Shown here: positions 40,384 to 48,995 of the stretch, in pieces | Layout: every line of letters starts with the position of its first letter | Numbering within the stretch: the first letter of the stretch is position 1 | Source: JBBTQZ01 sp964489135 | Lineage (GTDB): Bacteria; Patescibacteriota; Minisyncoccia; Phycocordibacterales; WO2-35-19 | Assembly: GCA_964489135.1 (NCBI GenBank) | Contig: CAZAXK010000001.1 | Span: 1 to 64,000, forward strand | Length of the DNA stretch: 64,000 nt | Direction of reading: 5' to 3' | Position numbers and translations under genes: made by a program | Notes under the pieces: generated by a model | Databases searched by the model: none | What the model was told of the DNA's origin: nothing | Seen by the model: the letters and a program-made list of their open reading frames with translations, nothing else

Positions 40384-42252
40384 ATGTCAAAAATAATCGG
40401 AATTGATCTTGGTACTACCAACAGTGCGGTTGCGGTCATGGAGGCAGGCAACCCAAAGATTATTGAGAACGCCGAGGGTGCTCGCACCACTCCTTCTATT
40501 GTCGCCATATCCAAAACCGGTGAGCGACTAGTCGGTCTGCTTGCAAGACGTCAGGCGGTCACCAACCCCAAAAATACCGTATTCGGCATAAAAAGATTCA
40601 TCGGCCACAACTTTGAGGAAGAGGCGATCCAGAAAGACAAGACAACTGTGCCTTACGAAATGTCCAAGTCCGCGACTGGCGGTGTAAATGTAAAGATTGG
40701 CGACAAAGATCATCGACCGGAAGAGATCTCTGCCATGATCCTCGGCAAGCTCAAGGCCGATGCCGAAGCCAAGCTCGGAGAAAAAATCACTGAGGCCATC
40801 ATCACCGTACCGGCCTACTTCAACGATGCTCAGCGCAAGGCCACCAAAGACGCAGGGGCAATCGCCGGCCTCGACGTAAAGCGCATAATCAACGAGCCGA
40901 CAGCAGCCGCGCTCGCTTACGGATTTAATAAAAAGAAAGATGAGCAGATCGCCGTCTTCGACTTTGGTGGCGGTACCTTCGATATTTCTATTCTCGAAGT
41001 GGGGGATGATGTCGTCGAAGTAAAGTCGACCGATGGCGACAGCCACCTCGGCGGTAAAGACATCGACCAGAAGATAATCCACTGGCTCGCCGACGAATTC
41101 AAAAAGGAAAGCGGTATCGACATCACCAAAGACGCCCTCGCTCTTCAACGCCTCGACGAAGCTGCCGAGAAAGCCAAGATCGAACTCTCGACTGCGATGG
41201 AGACGGAAGTCAATATTCCTTTTATCACTTCCGATTCTTCCGGCCCACGACACCTGCTAATCAAAATGACCCGAGCCAAGCTCGAAGAACTCGCCGACGA
41301 ATTTATCCAAAGAGCCATGGTTATCACCAAACGAGCGATCGAAGCATCACCCTTCAAGGTCGGGGACATCGATGAAGTAGTACTCGTCGGCGGTCAGACC
41401 CGCATGCCAAAAATCGTAGAGGAAGTTAAGAAGTTTTTCGGCAAGGAACCAAACAAATCGATCAACCCCGACGAAGTGGTAGCACTAGGTGCTGCCATTC
41501 AGGGCGGTATCATCGGAGGCGACGTCAAAGACATCCTGCTCCTCGACGTTATCCCTCTTTCATTCGGTATCGAAACCATGGGCGGAGTGAACACCAAATT
41601 GATCGAGAAGAACACGACCGTACCAGCTTCGAGAAGCCAAGTATTCTCGACAGCTGCCGACAATCAGACGAGCGTCGAGATCCATGTGGTGCAAGGTGAG
41701 CGACCGCTCGCCTCCGACAATAGGAGCTTGGGCCGATTTATACTCGACGGCATAGCACCGGCTCCGCGCGGCGTGCCTCAAGTCGAAGTTACTTTCGACA
41801 TCGACGCGAACGGTATACTAAACGTCAAAGCCAAGGACAAGGCGACGGGTAAAGAGCAGTCCATCCGCATCGAAGCATCTTCGGGCTTGTCGAGCGAGGA
41901 GATCGAGAAGATGAAGAAAGAAGCCGAAGCTCACGCTTCAGACGACCAGAAGAAGAAAGAGCTCATCGAAACTCGCAACCTCGCAGAGCAGACAATATAT
42001 ATCGCCGAAAAGGGCCTCAAAGACGCTGAGGGTAAAATAACCGATGAAATAAAGAGCGGGGTAGAAACCAAAATCAAAGAATTAAAGGATGTCAAAGATA
42101 AGGACGATCTTGGAACCATCAAGACTGCGACAGAAGCTCTAGCAAGAGAGATGCAAAAGATAGGTGAGTACCTAAACAAAAACCCACAGTCGGAACCAAA
42201 AAACGACGCGCCTGCCGAGAGCTCGAGCGAGCCCGAAGCAGACAAATCCTAA
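40384..42252 (+). CDS. dnaK: Chaperone DnaK (Hsp70)
   Basis: 622 residues. The nucleotide-binding domain (GIDLGTTNSAVAVM at the N-terminus; GGGTFDISIL) and substrate-binding domain (DVIPLSFGIETMGG) are complete; the C-terminal lid ends in an acidic disordered tail. The ATG at 40384 fits the family start; a GTG at 40345 would add 13 unlikely residues. Folds nascent proteins with GrpE and DnaJ. Confidence 0.98.
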   Translation: MSKIIGIDLGTTNSAVAVMEAGNPKIIENAEGARTTPSIVAISKTGERLVGLLARRQAVTNPKNTVFGIKRFIGHNFEEEAIQKDKTTVPYEMSKSATGGVNVKIGDKDHRPEEISAMILGKLKADAEAKLGEKITEAIITVPAYFNDAQRKATKDAGAIAGLDVKRIINEPTAAALAYGFNKKKDEQIAVFDFGGGTFDISILEVGDDVVEVKSTDGDSHLGGKDIDQKIIHWLADEFKKESGIDITKDALALQRLDEAAEKAKIELSTAMETEVNIPFITSDSSGPRHLLIKMTRAKLEELADEFIQRAMVITKRAIEASPFKVGDIDEVVLVGGQTRMPKIVEEVKKFFGKEPNKSINPDEVVALGAAIQGGIIGGDVKDILLLDVIPLSFGIETMGGVNTKLIEKNTTVPASRSQVFSTAADNQTSVEIHVVQGERPLASDNRSLGRFILDGIAPAPRGVPQVEVTFDIDANGILNVKAKDKATGKEQSIRIEASSGLSSEEIEKMKKEAEAHASDDQKKKELIETRNLAEQTIYIAEKGLKDAEGKITDEIKSGVETKIKELKDVKDKDDLGTIKTATEALAREMQKIGEYLNKNPQSEPKNDAPAESSSEPEADKS

Positions 42253-42341
42253 AAAATCTGATATAATTAGTCTACGATTCGGTATTGGTATTGATTTGTA
42301 TCATTCGAATGAATTCGTATATTTGTATCACACAATAAATT

Positions 42342-43433
42342 ATGGCAAAAAACTACTACGACATACTAGGGGTAGACAAAAAGGCGACCAAAGACGACAT
42401 AAAGAAGGCCTTTCGTAAACTCGCCCACCAATATCACCCCGACAAAAAAGGCGGGGATGCTGAGAAATTCAAGGAGGTCAACGAGGCCTACTCGGTTCTT
42501 TCTGACGATCAGAAGCGCTCACAATACGACACCTACGGGCAAACTTTTGCAGGCGGTAGCGGACCAAACGGCTTCCAAGGCAACTGGCAGGACTTTGCGG
42601 AGCAATTCCGCAATTCCGGCTTCGACTTTTCTGGTGCCCAAGGTTTTGGTGGAGCTGAATTCGATCTAGGCGACATCTTCGGCGAATTTTTCGGCGGGCG
42701 TAGACAGGAAGCCAAGCGAGGGCGCGATATTTCAATCGACATCGAGCTCTCTTTCGAGGAAGCGATATTCGGCACAGAGCGCAACATTTTGCTCAACAAG
42801 GTTTCGGTCTGTCAGACCTGCACGGGCACGGGAGGCAAGAAGGGCACTGAGATGCAGGAGTGTAAGCAGTGCAACGGTAAAGGTAAGATTCGTGAGCTCA
42901 AGCGTTCTTTCTTTGGATCGATCGAGATGACCCGCACTTGCGAAGGTTGCAGTGGCACCGGCAAAGTGCCCAAGGAAAAGTGTCCAATCTGCGACGGGCT
43001 TGGTATTCTCAAGAAGCAAGATGAGATCAAGATAAAGGTCCCCGCCGGTATCGAAAACGGCGAGATGATCCGACTTTCCGGAGCAGGCGAAGCAGTGAAA
43101 GGCGGACAGAGTGGCGACCTGTATATCAAAACCCACGTCAAGAAACACAAAACATTCCAGAAGCAGGGCAACGACTTGGTGATGAATTTGGATGTAAAGC
43201 TTTCAGATGCCCTTCTCGGTGCCGAATACCAAATAGAGACACTCGACGGCAAAGTCGGTCTCAAAATACCGGAAGGCGCGAATACCGGAGAAATACTTCA
43301 GATAAAAGGCCGGGGCGTCCCGAACGGCAATCGTAGAGGCGATATACTGGTTCACCTCAAAGTGGCTCTACCCAAAAAGCTCAATAAATCAGCAAGGAAT
43401 CTTATCGAAAAGCTCAAAGAAGAGGGGATTTAG
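42342..43433 (+). CDS. dnaJ: Co-chaperone DnaJ (Hsp40)
   Basis: 363 residues. J domain with HPD in ARKLAHQYHPDKKGG-like segment, a G/F-rich region, the zinc-binding domain with four CxxCxGxG repeats (CQTCTGTG, CKQCNGKG, CEGCSGTG, CPICDGLG) and the C-terminal beta domains. Activates DnaK ATPase. Ends the chaperone operon. Confidence 0.97.
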   Translation: MAKNYYDILGVDKKATKDDIKKAFRKLAHQYHPDKKGGDAEKFKEVNEAYSVLSDDQKRSQYDTYGQTFAGGSGPNGFQGNWQDFAEQFRNSGFDFSGAQGFGGAEFDLGDIFGEFFGGRRQEAKRGRDISIDIELSFEEAIFGTERNILLNKVSVCQTCTGTGGKKGTEMQECKQCNGKGKIRELKRSFFGSIEMTRTCEGCSGTGKVPKEKCPICDGLGILKKQDEIKIKVPAGIENGEMIRLSGAGEAVKGGQSGDLYIKTHVKKHKTFQKQGNDLVMNLDVKLSDALLGAEYQIETLDGKVGLKIPEGANTGEILQIKGRGVPNGNRRGDILVHLKVALPKKLNKSARNLIEKLKEEGI

Positions 43434-43479
43434 CCCAATGGTCAAGCATTAGGGGATGGATTTTTGGTACAAAAAAAGG

Positions 43480-43605
43480 AGGGTCCCGGAGCTCTAGGAG
43501 CTACAACGACACCCTCCACCACGGCCGCCCGCCGAACTAAAGAACTTGAGGGCAAGCAAAGAGCAATTAAAGTGCTCGGATCTTTGGAGCGGGACATTTG
43601 TCCCT
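43480..43605 (+). other. Structured untranslated spacer upstream of the cupin gene
   Basis: In the 273-base gap after dnaJ: GGAGGGT / ACCCTCC enclosing AGCTC-TAG-GAGCT (43481-43518), and later GGGACA-TT-TGTCCC (near 43590-43603). No T-tract. Could be repeats or an RNA leader; no reading frame looks coding. Confidence 0.4.
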
Positions 43606-43694
43606 ATCCCTCACGTGCCTGCCCCACAGAAAGACTACACCCCTGCCCAAAACGTGTCAAGCATAGAGCGGTGTGCACAACTTTGGGGACCTGT

Positions 43695-43700
43695 TATAAT
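43695..43700 (+). promoter_or_regulatory. -10 element, leaderless promoter
   Basis: TATAAT with TGT before it (extended -10), ending six bases before the ATG at 43707. Confidence 0.7.
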
Positions 43701-43706
43701 AAACTC

Positions 43707-44102
43707 ATGAAAAAATATTATTTTGAAAATATCGAGGAGGCCACGAAAGAGAACGACAACTTCCGCAAGGTCGTCTTTACTGGTCCACATAGCCAAGTGG
43801 TGCTTATGTCGCTTTTACCCGGCGAGGATATCGGAGCAGAAGTTCACACAGTTGACCAATTCTTCCGAATTGAAGCCGGTGAAGGCAAGGGGATTGTCGA
43901 CGGCGAAGAATTTGATGTTAGCGACGGCTCAGCCGTGCTCGTACCAGCCGGACTTGAGCACAATTTCATCAACACCGGATCAACCGAGCTCAAGCTCTAC
44001 ACCATCTACTCGCCAGCCAATCACATAGACGGTCGAATCCACAAAACCAAATCCGAAGCAATGTCCGACACCGAAGACGAAGAGTTTGGGCATAGCAATT
44101 AG
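43707..44102 (+). CDS. Cupin-fold protein
   Basis: 131 residues. VVLMSLLPGEDIGAEVHTVDQFFRIEAGEG is cupin motif 1 (H and E metal ligands) and GLEHNFINTGSTELKLYTIYSP is motif 2 (H ligand). Single-domain, cytoplasmic. The promoter six bases upstream fixes the start. It lies one base before the SpeD gene, so they are made together; metabolic role unknown. Confidence 0.85.
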   Translation: MKKYYFENIEEATKENDNFRKVVFTGPHSQVVLMSLLPGEDIGAEVHTVDQFFRIEAGEGKGIVDGEEFDVSDGSAVLVPAGLEHNFINTGSTELKLYTIYSPANHIDGRIHKTKSEAMSDTEDEEFGHSN

Positions 44103-44103
44103 A

Positions 44104-44481
44104 ATGCATTTTGGAGAACATCTCACAATAGATGGCTACAGAGGTTCAAAAGAGAAGCTCGACAACAAGGAGCTTGTAATGAGGTGCCTCGACGAATTGC
44201 CCGAACTGCTCGGGATGCACAAGCTTTCGAAGCCCGAGATATACCGAGCCGAGGGTAATGACAAGAAGGATCCGGGTGGCTGGAGCGGATTTGTGGTTAT
44301 TGAGGAAAGCCATATAAGCGTTCACACTTTCCCTGAAAGAGAGTTTGTCAGCGCCGACGTTTATACCTGCAAAAACGGCATGGACAATGAATTTATCCTG
44401 TCATTTTTCAAATCCACTTTTGACCTTCAGGAGATAGAACATAACTTTATAATAAGAGGTACAAAATATGAATCCAATTAA
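44104..44481 (+). CDS. S-adenosylmethionine decarboxylase (SpeD)-family protein
   Basis: 125 residues. EESHISVHTFPE holds the self-cleaving Glu-Ser site (E68/S69) that makes the pyruvoyl group and the processing H70; DVYTCKN gives the active-site Cys (C89). All residues for a working pyruvoyl enzyme are there. Classical SpeD makes decarboxylated AdoMet for spermidine, but no spermidine synthase gene is in the window, and SpeD relatives in CPR bacteria and phages have been described to act on arginine or ornithine instead. The substrate is open. The ATG at 44104 follows cupin by one base. Confidence 0.85.
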   Translation: MHFGEHLTIDGYRGSKEKLDNKELVMRCLDELPELLGMHKLSKPEIYRAEGNDKKDPGGWSGFVVIEESHISVHTFPEREFVSADVYTCKNGMDNEFILSFFKSTFDLQEIEHNFIIRGTKYESN

Positions 44482-44614
44482 GATAGACAAAAAATCAAAA
44501 TTTTTATTTGCAATTTTCTTTATTTTTTTTGTAATTTCAGTCGTCCTCACTTACAAAAGATATATTTCTGACAGAAATTTTGATGTTATCAGTTCAGAAC
44601 CAGCCGAAGGCTGA
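44468..44614 (+). CDS. Small single-pass membrane protein (48 aa)
   Basis: ATG inside the end of the SpeD-like gene (14-base overlap, different frame); 48 codons. A hydrophobic helix at about 11-28 (FLFAIFFIFFVISVVLTY) with a positively charged N-side (KIDKKSK), so the C-terminus faces out. No recognised family. The overlap suggests translational coupling. Confidence 0.65.
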   Translation: MNPIKIDKKSKFLFAIFFIFFVISVVLTYKRYISDRNFDVISSEPAEG

Positions 44615-44622
44615 TAGTCATT

Positions 44623-45207
44623 ATGATAATATTTGAAACGGCACGATTATTCGGGCTCATCGCAGGTGTTATCTCTTTTCTTGCTTATCTGGTATACATT
44701 ATTTCTATCTTAAAGGGGAAAACAAGACCTAATAGGGCAACATGGTGGATTCTAACATTTGTTGGAACGGTGACCGGCCTGAGCTATTACTTTTCCGGAG
44801 CCACAGAAACCATCTGGGTTGCCATAGCGGATGTATTTGGAATACTCATAATAGCAATCCTGTCTATAAAGTACGGCGAGGGCGGAAAAAATAAACTAGA
44901 CATCACCTGTTTTTTTGTATCCATATTTAGCCTAGTAATTTGGTACCTGTCGGGTAGTCCTGTTGTAGCCCTTATTATGAACTTACTAATGGATTTTGTA
45001 GGCAATATTCCAACAATCAAAAAATCCTATCTTGACCCCAAGGGAGAGAGTGGCCTTTCTTGGTCCCTTACCTCTTTAGGCAACATAATAAATTTCGGAG
45101 CAATTACTTCCATGTCCTTCGGTGTTCTTATTTACCCGATATACATGACTGTGGTGAGTTGCCTCATTACCATTTTGCTCTATCGAAATAAGATCTGCTT
45201 CCGATAA
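44623..45207 (+). CDS. Multi-pass membrane protein with PQ-loop-like features
   Basis: 194 residues, about six helices. NRATWWILTF and later GNIPTIKKSYLDPKGESGLSW resemble PQ-loop/SWEET-type repeats, where a proline-rich turn joins two triple-helix bundles. A transporter is plausible; the position after a SpeD-family decarboxylase may mean that it carries the product or its precursor. Inference from context. Confidence 0.55.
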   Translation: MIIFETARLFGLIAGVISFLAYLVYIISILKGKTRPNRATWWILTFVGTVTGLSYYFSGATETIWVAIADVFGILIIAILSIKYGEGGKNKLDITCFFVSIFSLVIWYLSGSPVVALIMNLLMDFVGNIPTIKKSYLDPKGESGLSWSLTSLGNIINFGAITSMSFGVLIYPIYMTVVSCLITILLYRNKICFR

Positions 45208-45208
45208 A

Positions 45209-45610
45209 CTAAATCAATTCCTGCCTAGACATGCCATGCCTAGCAAAATAATCTGAGTCGAACATAAAATAGTCACAAAGAAATTCATCACCCGGCTGAA
45301 TATCAGTAGACGCAACATCCTGTCTCGGTGTTGAGGCAATATTTATTAGTTCTTTTTTTTCCGAGTGGTTTATATATCTCTGATCATCAGCACATAGAAC
45401 AAATTTGTTTAGTTCCGCATCGAAATATGCGTATTTGTACATATATTCTCTGTTGATTTCTGGAAGATTATCGATCTCTTCCTTGGTCAAACACATATCC
45501 ATGCTCGAGTCATATTTCCATGTAACGGTTCCCGCTTTAATAAACTGGTCGGCAAAAAGACCCCAACCATGAATATTGCTTTTGCCAATTTTGGCTTTTA
45601 CTCTCAACAT
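45209..45610 (-). CDS. SET-domain protein
   Basis: 133 residues, nearly one SET domain: SNIHGWGLFADQFIKAGT, the RYINHS motif, and a C-terminal GDEFLCDY that matches the GEEL-x-DY end of SET methyltransferases (AdoMet and lysine channel). No post-SET zinc part. Bacterial SET proteins methylate lysines of ribosomal or chromatin-like proteins. Convergent with the membrane protein gene, one base apart. Confidence 0.85.
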   Translation of the reverse strand: MLRVKAKIGKSNIHGWGLFADQFIKAGTVTWKYDSSMDMCLTKEEIDNLPEINREYMYKYAYFDAELNKFVLCADDQRYINHSEKKELINIASTPRQDVASTDIQPGDEFLCDYFMFDSDYFARHGMSRQELI

Positions 45611-45638
45611 AATGAATGGTTTTTAAAAATTAAGCTCT

Positions 45639-45644
45639 TATAAT
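45639..45644 (+). promoter_or_regulatory. -10 element, leaderless promoter
   Basis: TATAAT ending six bases before the ATG at 45651. Confidence 0.7.
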
Positions 45645-45650
45645 ACGAAC

Positions 45651-47306
45651 ATGGAAATACCTTTTTGTGGTCCAATAAACGCATTATACCTGATTCTTTC
45701 TCCCAATGTTCCAGCCTTTGTGTATTATTCTCATTTTATAGCCATCGCTTCTTCTCTCGTCCTTATTTTATACATTGCAAGGTTTAACCAGAATCGATCA
45801 GTCGGAAAGGTAGTGTTATTTACTTTTACATCATTTTTGACGTGGGTGGTTTCTGCCATAATATTTTGGGCTAGCAATCGCGGAGATGTAATTATGTTTA
45901 CATGGTCGTTAGATATACTTGTTGAACCTCTCGTCTATATTGGGGGATTTTATCTGCTTTATATGACCTTCGAGAAAAGAGACCTCCCCTTTAAAGCAAA
46001 AATGTTCCTGTTTTTTGCATATTTACCAATGCTGATTTTTATATCGACAAAATATACATTGTCACAATTTGATGTTAGCACATGTCTCGTTACCGAAGGC
46101 TTTATAGCTAAATATTACACTTATGCACTGGAGGCGCTGATGACGATAATCATCATCTGCTATTCGGTTCACCGATACAAAAACCCAAAAGATCTAAACA
46201 AAAAAGAAATAGTGTCTCTGTCAGCAGGAATCATATTATTCTTATTTGCCTTTGCTTGGGGAAACATAATCGGTAGCTTTACAGACAATTGGCAGTTGGG
46301 CCAGTATGGATTATTTGGAATGCCCATATTTACCGGCTTCCTAGCATATTCGATAGTAAAATTCAGAACTTTTAATATAAAGCTTATCGGGACACAGGCA
46401 TTGGTTGTCGCATTATGGATAACGTTATTCGCTGTCTTGTTCATAAGAACAATCGAGAACGTGCGTGTAGTTACATCTCTGACCCTAATATTATTCTTAA
46501 TAATAGGCATGGTATTGATCCGCTCGGTCAAACGCGAAGTGGAGCAACGAGAAAAAATTGAAAAGCTCGCTATTGATTTGGAGCGGGCGAATGAGAAGCT
46601 GACCGAGCTTGATCAGATGAAGACCGAGTTCCTCTCGCTTGCCACTCACCAGATCAGAAGCCCGCTCACTGCGATCAAAGGTTACTCCTCAATGCTTCTT
46701 GAGGGCGATTTCGGCGAGCTCTCGATTAAATCGAAAGGGGCGATAAAAACTATTTTTGCATCTTGTCAGCACCTTATCGATATTGTCGAGGACTTCCTCA
46801 ATATTTCTCGTATTGAGCAAGGCAGGATGGTCTACAACAAAGAAAAGTTGAGTTTGAAGGATCTGGCCAAGGAGGCGACAACCGAGCTTTTGCCCAACGC
46901 CGAAAAGAAAGGATTGAAAATCGATCTCCAAACCACAGACACAGCCCCGATCTCGGTCAATGCCGACAAGAACAAACTCAAACAAATTTTGCACGACCTC
47001 GTCGACAATGCGATCAAATACACCAGAGCCGGCAACATTGAAGTACGGGTTTGGCGCGATCATGAGGACGCTTTTGTGTCAGTCAAAGATACTGGAGTAG
47101 GGATGGACCCCAAAGACATGGAACGGCTTTTCAACAAATTTTCCCGAGCAAAAGACGCCTTCAAACAAGATGTTACCGGCACCGGCCTCGGGCTGTATAT
47201 CGCTCAAAAAATGACGGAGGCCCATGGAGGCAAAATAACAGCCGAAAGTCAGGGGCGAGGCAAGGGCTCGACCTTCACGATTGTCCTGCCTCTCGCGACG
47301 GGGTAA
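45651..47306 (+). CDS. Sensor histidine kinase with 7TM-like N-terminus
   Basis: 551 residues. Seven or eight hydrophobic helices (about 20-285), a coiled-coil linker, HisKA with the phospho-acceptor in LATHQIRSPLTAIKGY (H333), and the HATPase_c domain with N box (DLVDNAIKYT), G1 (VKDTGVGMD), F and G2 (GTGLGLYIA). No response regulator gene is next to it, so it is an orphan kinase here. The stop codon TAA overlaps the -10 of the next gene. Signal unknown. Confidence 0.93.
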   Translation: MEIPFCGPINALYLILSPNVPAFVYYSHFIAIASSLVLILYIARFNQNRSVGKVVLFTFTSFLTWVVSAIIFWASNRGDVIMFTWSLDILVEPLVYIGGFYLLYMTFEKRDLPFKAKMFLFFAYLPMLIFISTKYTLSQFDVSTCLVTEGFIAKYYTYALEALMTIIIICYSVHRYKNPKDLNKKEIVSLSAGIILFLFAFAWGNIIGSFTDNWQLGQYGLFGMPIFTGFLAYSIVKFRTFNIKLIGTQALVVALWITLFAVLFIRTIENVRVVTSLTLILFLIIGMVLIRSVKREVEQREKIEKLAIDLERANEKLTELDQMKTEFLSLATHQIRSPLTAIKGYSSMLLEGDFGELSIKSKGAIKTIFASCQHLIDIVEDFLNISRIEQGRMVYNKEKLSLKDLAKEATTELLPNAEKKGLKIDLQTTDTAPISVNADKNKLKQILHDLVDNAIKYTRAGNIEVRVWRDHEDAFVSVKDTGVGMDPKDMERLFNKFSRAKDAFKQDVTGTGLGLYIAQKMTEAHGGKITAESQGRGKGSTFTIVLPLATG

Positions 47307-47309
47307 AAT
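47304..47309 (+). promoter_or_regulatory. -10 element, leaderless promoter of pif1-like gene
   Basis: TAAAAT starting in the stop codon of the kinase gene and ending six bases before the ATG at 47316. Confidence 0.55.
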
Positions 47310-47315
47310 GGGCGA

Positions 47316-48971
47316 ATGACACAGAAGGAAGCTCTGCAAATATTGAAGACTGGACGCAACGTCTTTCTTACCGGCGCGGCCGGTAGCGGCAAAACCCACA
47401 CCTTGCGGGAATATATTGGCTATCTGCGCGACCTCGGCGCAAGCTTCGGCCTATCGGCCTCAACCGGTATTGCTGCTACCCACATGGGTGGCATCACGGT
47501 CCATTCTTGGAGCGGAATCGGTATCAACGATTATTTGAGCAAAAAGGAGGTCGAGGAGATTGCCGAAAAGAGCCACATTCGTCGCAATATCGCCGATACC
47601 GACGTTTTGATCATCGACGAGATATCGATGTTGCACCACTATCAACTAGACATGATCGACGCAGTGGTCAGGAAAGTCAAAGGAGTGGATGCGCCTTTCG
47701 GCGGAATGCAAGTGGTTTTCTCCGGCGACTTTTTCCAACTGCCACCGGTAGGCAAGAGGGATACACCAACCCTCTTTGGCTATCATTCAAAGGTTTGGCA
47801 AGAAATGGATATCAAGATCTGCTACCTCGACGAACAGCACCGACAGAACGATTCTGACTACCTAAAAATATTGAACTCCATCCGCAACAACTCAGTCACT
47901 CCCGAGGTTATCGAGACGCTCCAAAGTCGCTTCAACCAAAGTATCGACGGATTTGGCGAGCCGACCAAACTCTACTCTCACAACAAAGATGTCGATTACG
48001 AAAACGAACTTGAGCTCAGAGGTATTTCCGGCAAAACTTTCGAATATACAATGGAGTTGCGAGGCCCGAGGAAACTCGTGGAGATATTGAAGAAGAGCTG
48101 TCTTGCACCCGAGGCGCTCCGAATCAAGAAAGGGGCAAAGGTCATGTTCGTCAAAAACAAGTTTGAAGCCGGTTTTGTAAATGGCACACTCGGCATAGTT
48201 GAGGATTGCGACCGAGAGCATATCAAAGTCCTAACGGTCGACGGTCGACACATCGACGTAGAACCCGAGAGTTGGAATATCGAGGAAGACGGCAAAGTCA
48301 GAGCAAGTGTCAGCCAATATCCGCTCCGACTAGCGTGGGCAATAACGATCCACAAAAGCCAAGGCATGTCGCTTGATTGCGCCCAAATCGACCTTGCCCA
48401 CCCCTTCGAAAAGGGCATGGGCTACGTCGCACTCTCGCGGTTGCGCTCACTAGGTGGACTTTCACTCCTAGGACTCAATCAAAAAGCACTTGAGGTTAGT
48501 GGAGAGGTGCTTGAATGGGACAGACATTTTAGAAAATTGTCGGATGAGAACAGTCGCAAGATATCGCGACTGGAAGATCGACTACGTACCATGCAAGATG
48601 ATTGGGAAAAGAAGGTTGGCTTGAATGCCAACAAAAAAACCAAGAAAGTCAGAGTAGACACAGCCCTAGAAACTCTTGCGCTTCTGCAAGCGGGCTTTGA
48701 TATAAGCGAAATCGCTACTATGCGCAACAAAAAGCCAGAGACCATCCTCTCCCACATCGAAAAACTGAAAGAAAAGGGGATGGTCAAAAACAAAGATTTG
48801 GCCCAACTCAAAGACAAGATCTCACTTGCCAAATTTCGAGCTATTTCGAGCGCCTTTCATAAAGTGGGCATAGAGCAAGGCGAGCGTAATTATCGCCTTT
48901 CCAAAGCCAAAGACCTCCTCGGCAACACCTACTCTTTCGACGACCTACGCTTGGTCCGTTTGTTTTTATAG
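47316..48971 (+). CDS. Pif1/RecD-like DNA helicase with C-terminal HTH
   Basis: 551 residues. Walker A GAAGSGKT (20-27), Walker B DVLIIDEISML (about 95-106), GDFFQLPPV, and motif VI-like AWAITIHKSQGMSLD plus YVALSRLRSL define the Pif1 family of superfamily 1B. After about residue 445 comes a helical region with TALETLALLQAGFDISEIAT-type RQC/HTH_40-like repeats. Unwinds DNA or G-quadruplex structures in replication and repair. Leaderless promoter upstream. Confidence 0.93.
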   Translation: MTQKEALQILKTGRNVFLTGAAGSGKTHTLREYIGYLRDLGASFGLSASTGIAATHMGGITVHSWSGIGINDYLSKKEVEEIAEKSHIRRNIADTDVLIIDEISMLHHYQLDMIDAVVRKVKGVDAPFGGMQVVFSGDFFQLPPVGKRDTPTLFGYHSKVWQEMDIKICYLDEQHRQNDSDYLKILNSIRNNSVTPEVIETLQSRFNQSIDGFGEPTKLYSHNKDVDYENELELRGISGKTFEYTMELRGPRKLVEILKKSCLAPEALRIKKGAKVMFVKNKFEAGFVNGTLGIVEDCDREHIKVLTVDGRHIDVEPESWNIEEDGKVRASVSQYPLRLAWAITIHKSQGMSLDCAQIDLAHPFEKGMGYVALSRLRSLGGLSLLGLNQKALEVSGEVLEWDRHFRKLSDENSRKISRLEDRLRTMQDDWEKKVGLNANKKTKKVRVDTALETLALLQAGFDISEIATMRNKKPETILSHIEKLKEKGMVKNKDLAQLKDKISLAKFRAISSAFHKVGIEQGERNYRLSKAKDLLGNTYSFDDLRLVRLFL

Positions 48972-48995
48972 CTCGCTTTTTGTATCATTGGCTAT

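Noticed and set aside
40528..41253. 241-codon minus-strand frame inside dnaK
   Set aside because: Antisense shadow of dnaK, no independent motifs.
43431..43475. tRNA-like start GGGGATTTAGCCCAATGG after dnaJ
   Set aside because: D-stem does not pair and there is no T-arm or acceptor partner within 100 bases.
43464..43706. N-terminal extension of the cupin gene
   Set aside because: The DNA is a hairpin-rich spacer and the ATG at 43707 is six bases after a TATAAT.
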